Origin: Chamaecrista fasciculata
Taxonomy: Eukaryota > Streptophyta > Magnoliopsida > Fabales > Fabaceae
NCBI GenBank assembly: GCA_003254925.1
Contig: QANZ01039209.1
Coordinates: forward strand, 50,589 to 114,588
Length of the DNA: 64,000 nucleotides
Direction: 5' to 3'
Shown here: positions 22,901 through 35,183 of the stretch, one piece after another
Layout: the number at the start of each line of letters is the position of its first letter
Position numbering within the stretch: the first letter of the stretch is position 1
The notes under the pieces: generated by a model
Told to the model about the DNA's origin: nothing
The model's input: the letters and a program-made list of their open reading frames with translations, nothing else
Databases searched by the model: none
Translations under genes and position numbers: made by a program

Positions 22901-25900
22901 AATATTAACGGTTTTGTAATTTCAAAGGAACTTAGAGATTCCAAAAAGGAAGCTGACAAGTGTAGAGACCAAGAATCCATTTCACCTAGGAATGTAAGCC
23001 AAGACACCCATTTGCCGAACATTTCGCTCATGTCTTTCAATCTGATGGCAAGCTTCATCTACAAACTGCAATAAGGTTTCCAATTAAATCAATTAGGGTA
23101 GCAACCTAGTCTAAGAAAGTATTTGGCACAATGGTGTTCTTTGTAATGTTTTTTTTTTTTACCAAATACCAGGGGTTAAAACACCTAATGTTGGTGTTAA
23201 CCACATGGCAATGGTGTTCTCTGTAATGTTAGTCACATACACGGCGGAACTGCATGGATATCCGAGACTCCAGGTCACCAAGCAAGATACGTACAATTCC
23301 TGCTGCATCAGCTTTTTGACTAGACAGATAAAGCTCTGTTGTTCCATGCATTGATATGCAGCGCAAAGGATCTATCTTGTATGCCCAATCCACCATAGCG
23401 TAGAAGTCTTCCTGAAATCATTAAGCAGCTTGTGCCAATAAAATCTGTATGAGCTTTGTAACTACTAAATAGCAAAGCCTGAAAGCCATAAAAGGGTTTC
23501 AAACCCTGAGGGACAATAAGCTGATCGGTCCTGAAACACACACACACAAGGAGAAACAAAAATGGATATTCTTCTCTCTGTAGCCTAAGGCTTACAATGC
23601 AGCCTTTAATCTTCACCCCTCTAAGTTTGTGTGATGAAGTGTTGGGCTTTGTGTATGGGTATAGATGTAGAGGATGAAAATTTGTCTAAAATGTCAAAGG
23701 CAATTTACATTATAGCATCTTATTTCTCCAATGTGGGACTTTTGATATCTGCAACACTCCCCCTCAAGTTTAGTTGGCTTAACCTAGTTGTGACTTGTCT
23801 CATGATCCTAGGTTTGGGTTTGTACTCTTTTTTTTGAACCTTAGAGGCCACAAATTCTTTTAGACCATGGATCTTTTTGGGCATGAGGCCATTGGACTCT
23901 GATACTATGTTGAAATTTGGTGGTCTTGATCCAAGTTTGTGCGATAAAGTGTTGGGTTTGTATATGGGTATAGATGTCGAGGATGTCATTTGTCTAAAAT
24001 GCAAAAGGCAATTTAGCATAGCATCTTCCCATATTATATATCTTTTAGCTTTTTCTTATTTTCTCCAATGTGAGACTTTTGGTATCTCCAACACTTTATA
24101 AACTGAGTTTTATCTGCAACCTACTCTTATTTTGAGTCTGATTCTTTAACTTCTATTTAGGGCACATATGCAGTTGATAACTCGCTCCTTCCATAAATAT
24201 ATCAACTCGCTAGCAACTTTTGTGAGTACATAATAAGATAACATTCACAACGCCTCTTTGAGGGTTGCTTGAGACTTTACATCATAGGGCTTTATCTTTT
24301 CATTCTACAAATATCAGAAGCAAACGAATAAATTCAAGTGATATGGCAAATGTTTCACACATACTTCAATTCCACTAAGCATTTCCTGAAGGTATTCATT
24401 CAAAGATGCAAGCTCTGCAGGATTTATACCTATAAAATTAATCCAATTGTCAATTTTTGCATAAACTTAATTATTCAAGATGAAAATAAACCTTAATATT
24501 ACATAAAGAAACTTAGAAGAACAGAAGGTTATCAAGCAGAATTACTTGTCTCAGATTTGCCATTATTCTCATCAATGTCCATAATTCCCAAGTCATCATC
24601 ATTGGCATCAGCACCATCATCATCATCATCATATCCGGTCTCATCAGTGCTTCCTGAAGGAACCAGTGTGGGAACATCAAAACCCATGAACTGTGCGAAA
24701 AAAGTGCTCTGCAATTTAAGCCGTAAACATTTTATAATTTTGGTTCAATAAATAAAACGTTTGAGAGTTGATAAATAGAGAAAAAGACTTTCACCTCATC
24801 CACCAGAAGTGGGATAAAAATGGCAAGAAATTTTGCATAAGCCTCAGAAACTGAAGAAGTGTCCGCAGCATTTGCATTCTGACTAGCAGCTGCAGCAGGG
24901 CCTTCAAGCCAAACAGTTGGATTCTTAGGCGCTTTAGTACTAGCACGAAGCTCATTTGAAAACTCACGGGCCTGTTAGTTGAAATGAAAGAAGTAAATTT
25001 CTCTGTTAATAGCCCTTTATAAAGCTGGTTGATAGGAAAGTAATTAACAATTATCTTTGTTAGTTGCATCAGAGCAAAGATAATGATTTTTTTTTCCTAA
25101 TGGAAGAAAAGAAAATCATGATTGTTTAATATGTACTATTACTAAGGATTTAGGAAAGCTTGTGAGCATAGTCAAGTACAAATAAAAAACGACATGTCAA
25201 TTACTATGAACACACCTTAATGTTTCTTTCAATAATTTATCTAGATCAGACGTTTTGCACCCTACTTCTTACTCTCCCAATTTTCTCCGCAATAATATAT
25301 ACACAATTATTTTGGTATAAACCTTGGACATTCCCCACCTATTCGTTTTAACGGTATAGACAGACTAATCTCATTTTAGTTGGATAGGACTAAGGCAACA
25401 AAGCTCTTTCACCAAGTATTTATCGCAGCTGCATTCCCAAGTCTCAAATACAAGACCCTTAATTAAGCTGGATTAACCCCCAACCAATTGATCCACGTGC
25501 ATGGTGGTAATGTATAAAGACTTTTTCCCCTTAACGATTGTATCCATGAACAGTCCAGCATCTTATGCCAAGACAGCCAATTGTTCAACTATTCATGAGA
25601 TAAAACCTACATGATACGAAGTACTTAATTGAACTCCACAAGCATAAAAGTCACTTCAGAGTTCATATTGAGATAAAGAGTAAGTCAAAGAAAGAACTTC
25701 AACACCAGAAAATTAAAAAACAAATAACATCAATGTTGGGTATCATTTAGTTAGTTATCTCAGACCTCCCTTCGAAGAAGCAAGTTAAGAGAACTGCTGT
25801 AAGCTCTTCTCAGAGGACTCAAGCTATTCTTATCAAGAATCTGCAAGTGAAAAGGAATATAGTTCGGGGAGAAAACAAAAAGAATGAATCAACAAATATA

Positions 25901-28900
25901 CGCATGTAAAACAAATTCTGGGGAGGAAATCATAGGTTAACCTTTATTTGCTGCATAAGGCGTGCATATATCTTGCACCTGTACCGCAAGTCAGCATGAT
26001 CAGGCCTCTTTAACTGTCCTCGCTGTTTAAAGCAAGCAGACAAAGTGATACTGGGAATTCCAATACTTTCTTAAATTTACAATTCGTTTAAGGACTTGAG
26101 CAAAAATACCTGGGAAAAGTAATTCTTATCGCTAAGCATTAGATCCACCAAACTGACAAAGTAGTTTTTCAAGAACTCAGAACCTCTCCAGACAAAAGTA
26201 GATTTTAATATTTCAAATTCTGCACGCCTCTCTTTCACCTGTTGGAATAGCAGGTACCAATATTAAAACAAATAACTTTCTGGTTCTTTTTGCTTCATGA
26301 ACTCAAACTCATAGTAGAACGCTCATACATAGCATATCTAAGTAATCAAAATGATGAAAAGTAGTTAATACAAGTTTATAAAAATCACCCTATATATCAA
26401 ATTACAGTTGACACTTCTCTTTATAAAAAATAGATAGAACATACAGCTTTCACTTTGGAGAAAACAGGATCTATATTAGGCACTTCAATACCACGGAATG
26501 CATCTGTCAACCACTCACATGCTTCAATGTTTTGATGCATGTGCGCTTCACCAAATGAGCCTCCTGTTAGACATGCTGAATACTACACCCAATGAAATAT
26601 TAAAATAAATACTAAGTTAAGCAAAATTTTCAAATTCAAACAAGCATCTAATTCACCCAATAAAGGGATAGATACCTCAGGAGGGACACGCAACCTCTCA
26701 AGAAGCTTATCAAGCTCCACGATAAGAGCTTGGTTATTTACTGATTGCATTTCCAGCTTGTTATTGCGGATTTCTATCTGTACAGCACAGAAATTGAGAC
26801 AGATTACCTAAAGTATATCAAAACATGGTGAAACAAAACAGATAAATCTTGAATTAAAGCAGAAAGGAATTTATGTTGCATCGCACAATATTCACCTCTT
26901 AGGTTATCTGTCATGAATTAGCTTTTAAAAGGTTAAAATGTATGTATATACAATAACATAGTTTTGTTAAGTTTTTGTCATTTTACTTATTTCTATGATG
27001 TGATAAAGTGAACATGTAAAAATTTAGTTAAATGTGACAAATTCATATGATATAGTAAACAAACAAACAAACAAATTTAGTTAAAATGTATATACACTAT
27101 GATGTCTTTGCTGGTTTTAGTTAGCACCACAACAAGCAGAAAAACAAACAAACACATGATTTTTTTTTTGGAAGAACTAGACAGTATCTCCCAATCAATA
27201 GCAGAGACAAATCCTCACGCGGCGTAGAAATCACTGAAATGGGTTTGCCTCTACCAACAAAGTTTTTTTTATACACACAATCTGATTCGAACTCAAGACG
27301 TCATGCTTAAGGAACCCAGTCATCTACAATTGTGTTGGACTTTGTTGATCAAACACATGATTGCAAAAGGCATTTCTATAAAAGCCACATATTGAACAGC
27401 GATATGCAAATTATACTCCAAAAATGTAGAAGTCCCTACTGATTCAATATCCTCCCTCATGTGCCGAAGTTTCACATTGAACATGCCTAACCATTCATCC
27501 ATGTCTTCCACACAATGTGTTGCTACTTCAAGCCCGTGCAACACCTGCAAAAAAAGAAATTATTTGAACTACACTATAAACAAAATGCAAAATTTATTAA
27601 GAGAAACATAAAAATTTTGGGAACCAAGTAACCCCTTCATCTTTTTTCTGATAAAAGAAAACAAACAATGAAGTATCATATCATAGTAGCTATAATGGAC
27701 AAAGAAAGTGACGATAACAAGAACCAATTGAAGCTTAGGATCTCAATGCAAGTTAGGAGCCCTGAGGGTTCAAGCAGCAGGTTATATTAGACCAAGTGGT
27801 TGATCTGAAACAAAAGTCTCTAATATGTAATGTTTAATGATTTATAAAAAAATATGAACAGCTGTACCTCATCTATCATAGGTTCACTTTCTAAGATAGC
27901 ATGCACATTTGCTGCTTCCAGAGCCTGGAGCTCTCGCTTCAACCTCTCAGAAAATACCTCTGCTTCACCAATACCAATGACATAACTGCAATTCAATGCA
28001 CATTCAGAAACATTCAAAGAGCTTCTTGGAATTGGCACAACAAAAAGCACAAGCAGGAAGGTTGAATAACTAATATGACAGTAAATCTGAGTAATGCACA
28101 TGTCCAACCAACATAACTAGGATCATTTGGATTATTCTAACAAATATGTCACAACCATCATGTTTTGAATTTAAATCTTATTCATAAAATATCTATGAGG
28201 GAGGAGAGAGGGAGAAATGCCCTGCAATATTCAAATGGGCCTTCTACAATTTTTGAAAAACTCAATCCAAACAATTATCTAAAACAGGTCTCATTACTTA
28301 AATTATATGCTTATTTGTAGTAATCACATATATTTAACCCCAGAATGCCACTAAAGACTGAGATGAACAGCACCTACTTTCCCAAAAGAGCCTCCATGTC
28401 CTCTTCCTCTGCCTGCGAAACAAGTTCCTTTTCTACGTTGACTTTCAGTTCTGTCTCAGTTTCAGCAGATTCAACAGGGGCACCGTCTTGTGGGTTCCTT
28501 GGAGCAGCAACTGCAGGTGTGTGTTCCTTTTTCACATTTTTCAAAAGAAGTAATAAGAAACAGAAACTAATGTTCTACATTAATTAGCTGTCAAAAACCA
28601 TTTTTCTTTTAAGAGATTTACAAAAGAATGAAACTCCCCTCATGAACAGACACATCCTCAAAAGTCAAAAGTAAAAAACTTCTGCTTGGACTTAATGTTC
28701 ACAAGTGATATAAGCCACACTCCTTACAAAGCAAGAAATCTTATATGCACCTTAGCCCAGAGTGCCATCTCCACAACATCAATACCAACAACCTTAGGAA
28801 GGCGACCAAGTACATCTTTGCACATATTTAAGATGCAAAATAGGATTCGGTTCCTGCAAGGGAAGTTGTGAACATCATAAGACTTGCTACTAGATAGTGA

Positions 28901-30841
28901 ATTTTCTAGGTTATACATTTCTCTCAACGATATAACCTGTCATCAACATTGCGCATTGTCCACTGAGGTGGAGAACCATGGTTTCTTAGGTTATCAAATC
29001 CCTACAAAAATTTATATTCAACAGCCAAATAAATATATCATATAGAAAGGCATAAACAAACAGGAAAATGTTGCTTCTCATTTTGCCAAAGTGCCAGTAC
29101 TAAAAGCTCTTTAATAGAACATCAAAAGCTCTTCTTAGCATGAAAGAGTGGACCCTTACCAGTGTAAACGTACATCCACTTGGATCATTTGTCATAACTT
29201 CCATTTTTGAAAGGTGTTTCAGCTTGTATAGCTTTGCAGGCTACAATCACACAAATGTATAGTTAGATTTAAATATACTATGCCTAAAATGGCATGCATC
29301 CATTAGGGAAAAGAAAATAAGGAAAATCCAGATGTTTCTTGAACTAAAATGAACGGGGGGGAGACTTTTGCAAAAGATGCAACCAATTAATTAGAATCCT
29401 TCTGCCTTCAACAACTTACATTCAGGTTGAAGAACTGTTTAACAAGGCACCAAGCCTCTATGACCAATTGATCCAAGGACTGTTGTTTATGTCCCAACCT
29501 CTCCACATTTCTATTAATCAGATTAAATTTCAACCTAAAGTGGTGGTTGGAAAACATAAGTGCATTAGGAAGCAAGATAGCTTATAGTGACTATTTTACA
29601 GATGAAATAAAGGACATATCGTAGGTATTTGTGAATTAAAGCTATCTTGCTTCCTAATGCTCAATTAGTGAAGCATTGTAAAAACGCTAACCGGGAGCAA
29701 GGCACATTACTTTGTGTGTAATTTTTGTATGAGGATAGAATGATACATTGATGAAAAAAAAATTATTGTGAGAAATTTCTCTATGTATTTTAGGTGTGGA
29801 TTTCAAAAGATGTTAAGTTATTTTATACTATTCACCTTTCTTATCACTAAAATATTGTTCACCATCTTTGCTCTAAACCACTTCACATTTATCTTGTTAT
29901 TGGACCTCTATGTTCATCAATTAGAATGGGTATAACAGAAGTTACAATGCATGAGATGAGAGTGGTGTAAAATATCCATGATGCCACTATCTCGAATAAA
30001 CCAAACAAAAGCCTAAGGGGCTTAAGAGACGTTTTAAAAAAAAAAGCAACAAACATAATTTTGAGCACCGAATGAACTGAGAAATGAGAATCACAATAGG
30101 AGATTTCCTCATAGCCTAGAAAAACCAGCTAAAAGAACAAATACAAAGACTAGGGAAATCAGTTCATCAAGTCTCTCCTGCGTTCCTTTGTATGTATGAC
30201 AAGAAAATCTTCCGAAAATACACCCTCTTACAACTACAAGTGGGTTAGAGAAAGTTACCTCAAGATCTCCTCCATTGGAGTCTTTTAAGACACGAAGAAA
30301 AGCTTTTGTCCTCTGACCACTTTGTTTTGCTGCATCAAATAAATGCTTTTCTTTAACAATGCGTAGTGAATAGAATTTACCAGACCATTACAGAAGTAAC
30401 AAGAACTATGGAATTTTAAGCATTCTAATTGACATTGGAAGAATTATAGACGAAATTCATACATATGACACTAGGAAACCTTGTATATTCATTTGAGCAA
30501 TTCTGCACATACCAACGAGAAATAAATGAAAAAACAAACAGTGTATTACTGCAATAATGCAAATGAACTTTCCTGAACACTCATTGGGTGAAGCGCCATG
30601 TTCAACTCAAAAGGATCGAAAAAGCAAAATGTGAAATTGAAGGAAGAGAAAATGACGTACTGCAAAGAGCGAGAACCCTAGGCTTGGCCATTTGCTGACG
30701 GCTTAACATGCCGGTTTTTTTACCAAAAATCCCACGACTTTTTGCGACACGGATCGACATAACGACCTTATGCTTCGTGCCTTCAATGGCAACCTGGCAA
30801 GCTAGCCGGAGCTCCAAATCGTCGGCGCTCGATTTCGCCAT
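19972..30841 (-). CDS. SEC3A: Exocyst complex component SEC3A, 25 exons
   Basis: SEC3 is the exocyst landmark subunit that tethers secretory vesicles to the plasma membrane. Exons: 30841-30661, 30329-30259, 29240-29160, 29001-28937, 28853-28751, 28526-28378, 27985-27868, 27544-27440, 26777-26676, 26582-26445, 26238-26110, 26022-25942, 25840-25766, 24971-24795, 24708-24546, 24429-24365, 23411-23241, 23065-22986, 22383-22302, 21083-20986, 20903-20795, 20704-20636, 20514-20449, 20361-20272, 20082-19972. Phases join throughout (2679 nt, 892 residues; the Arabidopsis protein is of similar length). The start [12 protein letters not shown] opens the N-terminal phosphoinositide-binding region. A coiled-coil-prone stretch ([40 protein letters not shown]) follows, then an acidic insert ([14 protein letters not shown]) and the Sec3 C-terminal domain ending EMRDILATM. 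No stop or frameshift was found. Introns carry a SINE, a truncated retroinsertion and related repeat copies. SEC3A rather than a SEC3B paralogue is a family-level guess. Confidence 0.94.
22022..22300 (-). repeat. Dispersed repeat in SEC3A intron 19
   Basis: Read on the minus strand this matches the repeat at 23888-24100 in plus orientation: aatttg(a/g)tggtc(c/t)tgatccaa, then gga(t)gtc(a/g)tttgtc(c/t)aaaatg, and ttctcttattttttcaatatgggact. The intron therefore holds an inverted relative of the intron-16 repeat. The family is not identified. Confidence 0.6.
23129..23230 (-). mobile_element. Truncated retroinsertion (58 bp) with 22-bp target duplication, SEC3A intron 17
   Basis: Two 22-bp copies starting caatggtgttct (23129-23150 and 23209-23230, one mismatch) enclose a 58-bp insert. 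The insert starts with ten T and ends in ccacatgg. On the minus strand it ends GGTATTTGGT followed by poly(A). The right repeat lies only 10 bp from exon 17. This is a strongly 5'-truncated retroposon. Confidence 0.75.
23615..24110 (+). repeat. Duplicated dispersed repeat in SEC3A intron 16
   Basis: Two direct relatives (about 23625-23760 and 23930-24100) share gtgttgggttt, gtatgggtatagatgt and tttgtctaaaatg. They also share ctccaatgtg(g/a)gacttttg followed by atct(g/c)caacact. A third relative lies inverted in intron 19. The caatgtgggactttt...ctccaacact...ccccctcaag wording is widespread in plant LTR-type repeats, but no LTR boundaries were found. Confidence 0.6.
27149..27362 (-). mobile_element. 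tRNA-derived SINE with exact 13-bp target duplication, SEC3A intron 8
   Basis: The direct repeats caaacacatgatt at 27149-27161 and 27350-27362 are identical. On the minus strand the 188-bp body has box-A-like TAGATGACTGGG and box B GAGTTCGAATC at tRNA-like spacing. It ends in tagttcttcc followed by poly(A), the T-run from 27162. The structure is a complete plant SINE. SEC3A splice sites are not disturbed. Confidence 0.85.
29562..29660. repeat. Perfect 22-bp inverted repeat with 55-nt loop, SEC3A intron 2
   Basis: The left arm 29562-29583 (gcattaggaagcaagatagc plus tt) is the exact reverse complement of 29639-29660. In the SEC3A pre-mRNA it would form a 22-bp stem with a 55-nt loop. The dimensions fall in the range of a small-RNA hairpin, but precursor status is not shown. 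Confidence 0.9.
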
Positions 30842-31074
30842 TTTCCCTGATCTCAAAGCGTCACTCTTGCCGATGTAAAACTTCAGGGAGAATTACGCTC
30901 AAAGTTAGAAACAGAGAGAGAGAAGGACGTACTAGAAGTTTATTTGCGAAAAAATCGTTTGCAGTTGAATCTTTCTTTTTAGTGTACATGTGCGTTTACT
31001 TTTGGCGACAACAATTGTCGTTGCCGTAAAATTGCTTAATAAATATTGTCTCCGTTTATACCTCGTTAAATTTT

Positions 31075-31484
31075 GGTCAATATCTCATTTTGGTCCAGGG
31101 GTCAGATTATTTTGTATTATAAAACTTTTTTTTTTCTAGTTTAATCTTTAAAATTTTACATTTAATTCGTTTCGATCTCTAAAATGTAATTTCATTTAAT
31201 TTTTTCTATTATTTTTAATTTAGATAGTTGAGATAAATCATTTCTCTCTATGTTATAACATAGTTAATTAATAAAGAAAAAAATAAAATCTTCCTCTCAA
31301 TTACAAGTTGGAAATTTTTTTCCAACTTTGTTAATTTACTTATTATCACATATATAAGAGATAAAAGGTAAAGATAAAAATTAGATGAAATTATATTCTA
31401 AACTAATTGTGGAACAAATATAAAAATTTGATGGTTAAAATAAAACTCATCTTATATTTAGAGAATCAAAATGACTATTTAACT
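31075..31484. mobile_element. Mutator-like foldback MITE
   Basis: The ends GGTCAATATCTCATTTTGG and, reverse-complemented, AGTTAAATAGTCATTTTGA form a long imperfect inverted repeat. The flanks ttaaatttt (31066-31074) and ttaaatgtg (31485-31493) match at 7 of 9, a decayed 9-bp duplication. Related to 810-1219 and 41948-42475. Confidence 0.65.
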
Positions 31485-32152
31485 TTAAATGTGTCCCTTT
31501 TCAAATATATAATGTAAACATATTTTTATCACTTGCGACTATTTTTTAATATTTTAACGTAGATCCTATACACTTTTTTTGTTTTTTTTTAAGTATTATA
31601 AGTTTTTTATTTTTGCCATTTTTAAATTTGTTGACCTTAGCTAAATTTATGAGATATTGGGAAACAAATTATTTATTATTGACGTGGGAGTTGACATAGG
31701 TTTATATAATTTTAATTTAATTTAATTTCTTTGTTATATTTTAGTTTGTTCTTCATACTCTGTAATGATATAATATAATCACTGTTTGGAAGCCAAATCT
31801 GGTATGGTCGGTCCTCTTCGGCTTTGGCATTCTCTTCCGTTCACCATTTCAATTCAATCTCAGATAAATGCAAAGTTGAACCCACTTCGGAATTTAGGTT
31901 TCTGCCATTGATAATGGATAAAAATTTTGGGAATCAATTACTTCCGTGATTGTTTATATCGAGTATCATTATTTAGATATTCTATTATTTGGTGAGCTTC
32001 GATTGATTTGAGGATTAATCCGATGACCATCCACAAATATTTCTGCTCATCTCTCATTTCTCTTGGTTATTCTTATCATTCGTCTTCCTATACACAACAC
32101 AGTTATTTTTCCGATGTATATCCAGAGTCCAAACATTAAAATCTTGAAATAT

Positions 32153-32723
32153 CTGAGGGAAAATTGCAACTTTAGTTCATTATATTTTTTTGTCAGGTTG
32201 CAAATAAGTTTTTTTATCATTAATTTTGCATTTTTTATTCCACATTTTCACAAAATATCCTATCTTTAATCCCACCCCCATTTCCATCTTTCTTCCTCCA
32301 TTGACACTGACCACTTGTTACTGACCACTTGTTAGTTTAGAGTTCAATTTGACTTTGTTTGTTAACAATTACAATTGGACAAAAAAACTCATCAAGAATT
32401 ATCGACAACTTCAAACTTGTCACAATCGAGATTGAAAAAAATGACTGCTTGTTAAGACCAATCAATAAAACTTTGATAAAGATATATGATCAAAATTGCA
32501 AAAACAAAAGATAAAGAGCTAAATTGTAGTTTACCCCAAAGATAAAGGACCAAAATTGAACTTTAACTTTTAACACGCAACAATAACATGTCACGTCAGC
32601 TTTAACGGAGGAAGAGGGACAGAGTAAGGTGAAACTTTTTACAAAAATATGGAATAAAAAAAATAAAAAAGGGCTGATTTACAACCTGAACAAAAAATAA
32701 TAGACTAAAATTATACTTTGGCC
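32153..32723. mobile_element. Foldback MITE, second subfamily
   Basis: The arms share a(a/g)ttgcaactttagttcatta-type and ttttttgt(c/t)caggttg(c/t)aaat blocks in opposite orientation at the left (about 32156-32270) and right (about 32620-32722) ends. This is a long imperfect inverted repeat with no coding content. Boundaries are approximate and no target duplication was recognised. Confidence 0.55.
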
Positions 32724-33396
32724 AACATCTTATGTCCAAGTATAAAACACAAAAACCCGAGATTAACATGTTTAGTTTACCAGAACCGAGGCCTCTTTTT
32801 CTTTTTTGGCCAACCAAGATCTCAGGTTTGATAGAATATAATTTAAGGTGACACAGAGCTTCATCATTCATGTTATACAAAACGAAGCATCTCAGATTCA
32901 CATGTATCTCGGATTCCGCTTTTTCTAAGGTGACATGAGGTTTCAAGAAAAACTTGTAGTTAATCCATTTGGAATAGAAATCAAGCATGACTAACACATA
33001 ACCAAAAGAAAAACACGACTAACACATAACCAAAAGAAAAACACGTACATTTTTATACATCTCACGCAGTTATGAGATATTCAGAAGTTTTGCAGGTCCC
33101 TGTTGAAGTACCTGCATACCAAGAGTGAAACTGTTGTTCAAGGACTAAAGAAAATCATTCTGAAAATCAAGTGAAGAATACAATCAGAATATAAACCTAC
33201 ATTTCCAATTTATTGGTACAGACAAAGAAGAAAGGGAGAATAAATTAACAGGATTCAGTATACAAAGCACCAACCCTGGTCTGTTACTTTATCTACAACT
33301 AAGCCTAGACAGGAAAATCAATTGATGCTTTCAAATAAAATCAAACACCAAAGACATGAAGATAGAACGACAGACCATACATATAAGGTTCCGACC

Positions 33397-35106
33397 TCAA
33401 CGTTTTGAATATTGAGGGGCTTTCCGAGCTTTCTTTAGACCAACTTTCTTCCTCTCAACCACTCTTGAATCTCTGGTCAAGAGCCCTTCTTGTCTCAGAG
33501 GCCTTCTATGGTCTTCACTCACCCTCAGCAAAGCACGAGCAATGCCAAGGGAGATTGCTTGAGCCTGGCCAGAGAGGCCACCACCCTCAGCTTTAACAAA
33601 AACATCATAACTATTTTCATAGCCCAAAGTTATTAATGGGACCCTTATGTATTGCAGCCACAATGGATTTCCCTGAAGATATTCCTGTACAACATTATCA
33701 GGCAAAAGAATATTAGCAGGACAAGTCAACAAATCAGATGAGAAGACCTAAAGCACATGCAAATTCAACAATCAGATGCCTGCCAAATATATTCACCCTA
33801 ATTGGCAAAGTACAAAGCAGTAAAAAAATGCCGCGGCATTTTCAGATTCCAGTTCAAGCATTTTTCCCCTTAAATAAGGCACTATATGTGAGAAGTTTCT
33901 TCATGTGATTAAAAATTTAAATCACCCAGTAAGTGATAACCCTGCGGCCTGCGTTCACAAATATGGCTCTGTGAGCTTCATCTTGGATAAAAGATATAAT
34001 CATCAATTGGGTATTCTGTCACATCTCTGTCTCTCATATTTCCATCTGATACAGAGACAAGACATATATCACCAGTAATATCTCAAGATTACAAAATGAA
34101 CAACTGAACCTATTCAGTTCTACATGCCATTATACCCTAGTCATCCTTCCAGGAATAAGGCCATACTGGTTCTTGGATCAAACATCAGGCAGGTATTCAA
34201 CAATGTCTGTCATTCAACAGAATTAAAATGAACCATAGATTCAGATGTGTGACAAGCAGACACTGCCAGCGGGAAAAATATGGGAACTTGCTCTAGATAA
34301 TAAGAAATTGTGCTGTTTCCACCAGTTCCACCCCAGATTAATTAGAGATTTTTAGTCAAGGTACACTTGTTTCCAAATCTATCAAGGTAAGTCTTTATCC
34401 TCTAGCAACGGCTTGACCTTAGCATCTTTTATGCGTAAATGTATCTCAAGCCTAGGTACTTTTTATGTTTATCACTAACAGCCCCAAATGCCAAACAGTT
34501 TAACTTTTAAACCTGTAAGAGAGAGCCAAAGCCACAAATCCTAGGTATACGGCAAATATTAGAAAGTCATTTGCTTACACTCTAACATAAACCCGAACCC
34601 ATCTTCACAGATGATGTCAAGACATCACATGGGAACTCGGCACCTCGATTTTAGGCTAATCGGATAGAAAAATAAGAACAGACAAACATTGAAGATTGAA
34701 AAACGTAGTTAAAAATCTATCTCAACATTGGCATCCATGAAATAAACAAAGATAGAAAGACAGAGGATGAGACCTTAGCGTCACGGTAATTGATAATGAA
34801 TTTGCCAGATCCTTCCTGAAGAACAACCCGAGCAGTGGCGCTTTTCCGGCGACCGGTGCCTATGATTGTTTGAGCGGCGAAACCGCCGGGAAGCCTGGAT
34901 TTGACGTATCTTTTGAGGTCAGCAGTTTCCAATTCCGGCGGAGAAGCGACTGCGGCGGAAGCAACAACCGAGGGCATTCTGGGGAAATGAGAGATCGAGA
35001 GGGATTGGGTTTTTGAAAAAGAGAGCGTTTTAGGTTTCTGAGAAACATGAGAAGAGAAGGAGAGACAAGAGAAAGAAGATGTAAGGGAAGATAGGGAAAG
35101 TGCCAT
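33397..35106 (-). CDS. RPS9: Plastid 30S ribosomal protein S9 (uS9c), two exons
   Basis: Exons 35106-34774 (333 nt) and 33684-33397 (288 nt) join in phase 0 at NYRDAK|EYLQGN to give 206 residues. The first 50 or so residues are Ser-rich with few acids ([19 protein letters not shown]), a plastid transit peptide. The mature part carries uS9 hallmarks: [31 protein letters not shown] and the basic C-tail [19 protein letters not shown], which reaches the ribosomal P site. The 1.1-kb intron shows nothing else recognisable. The start is the first Met and gives the best transit peptide. The 5' flank runs into an assembly gap 120 bp upstream. Confidence 0.96.
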
Positions 35107-35183
35107 TGTTAGTGAGCTCCGTCAATGCCCTAATACACTTTGAGAAGAATCGAAGCTCAGTTGGATAAACGAAGAAGATATGG

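Larger units (their letters stand above)
30900..33396. other. Spacer between SEC3A start and RPS9 stop
   Basis: No gene was recognised. It contains two foldback MITEs (31075-31484 and about 32153-32723) and a 28-bp tandem duplication near 32990-33045 (gactaacacataaccaaaag...). The frame at 32602-32997 partly overlaps a MITE and has no recognisable domain. Confidence 0.5.

Noticed and set aside
29400..29520. Extra SEC3A exon candidate in intron 2
   Set aside because: The SEC3A protein joins in phase without it and the sequence does not match the family.
32602..32997. 131-codon ORF on the minus strand
   Set aside because: Part of it lies in the arm of a foldback MITE and no domain could be recognised.
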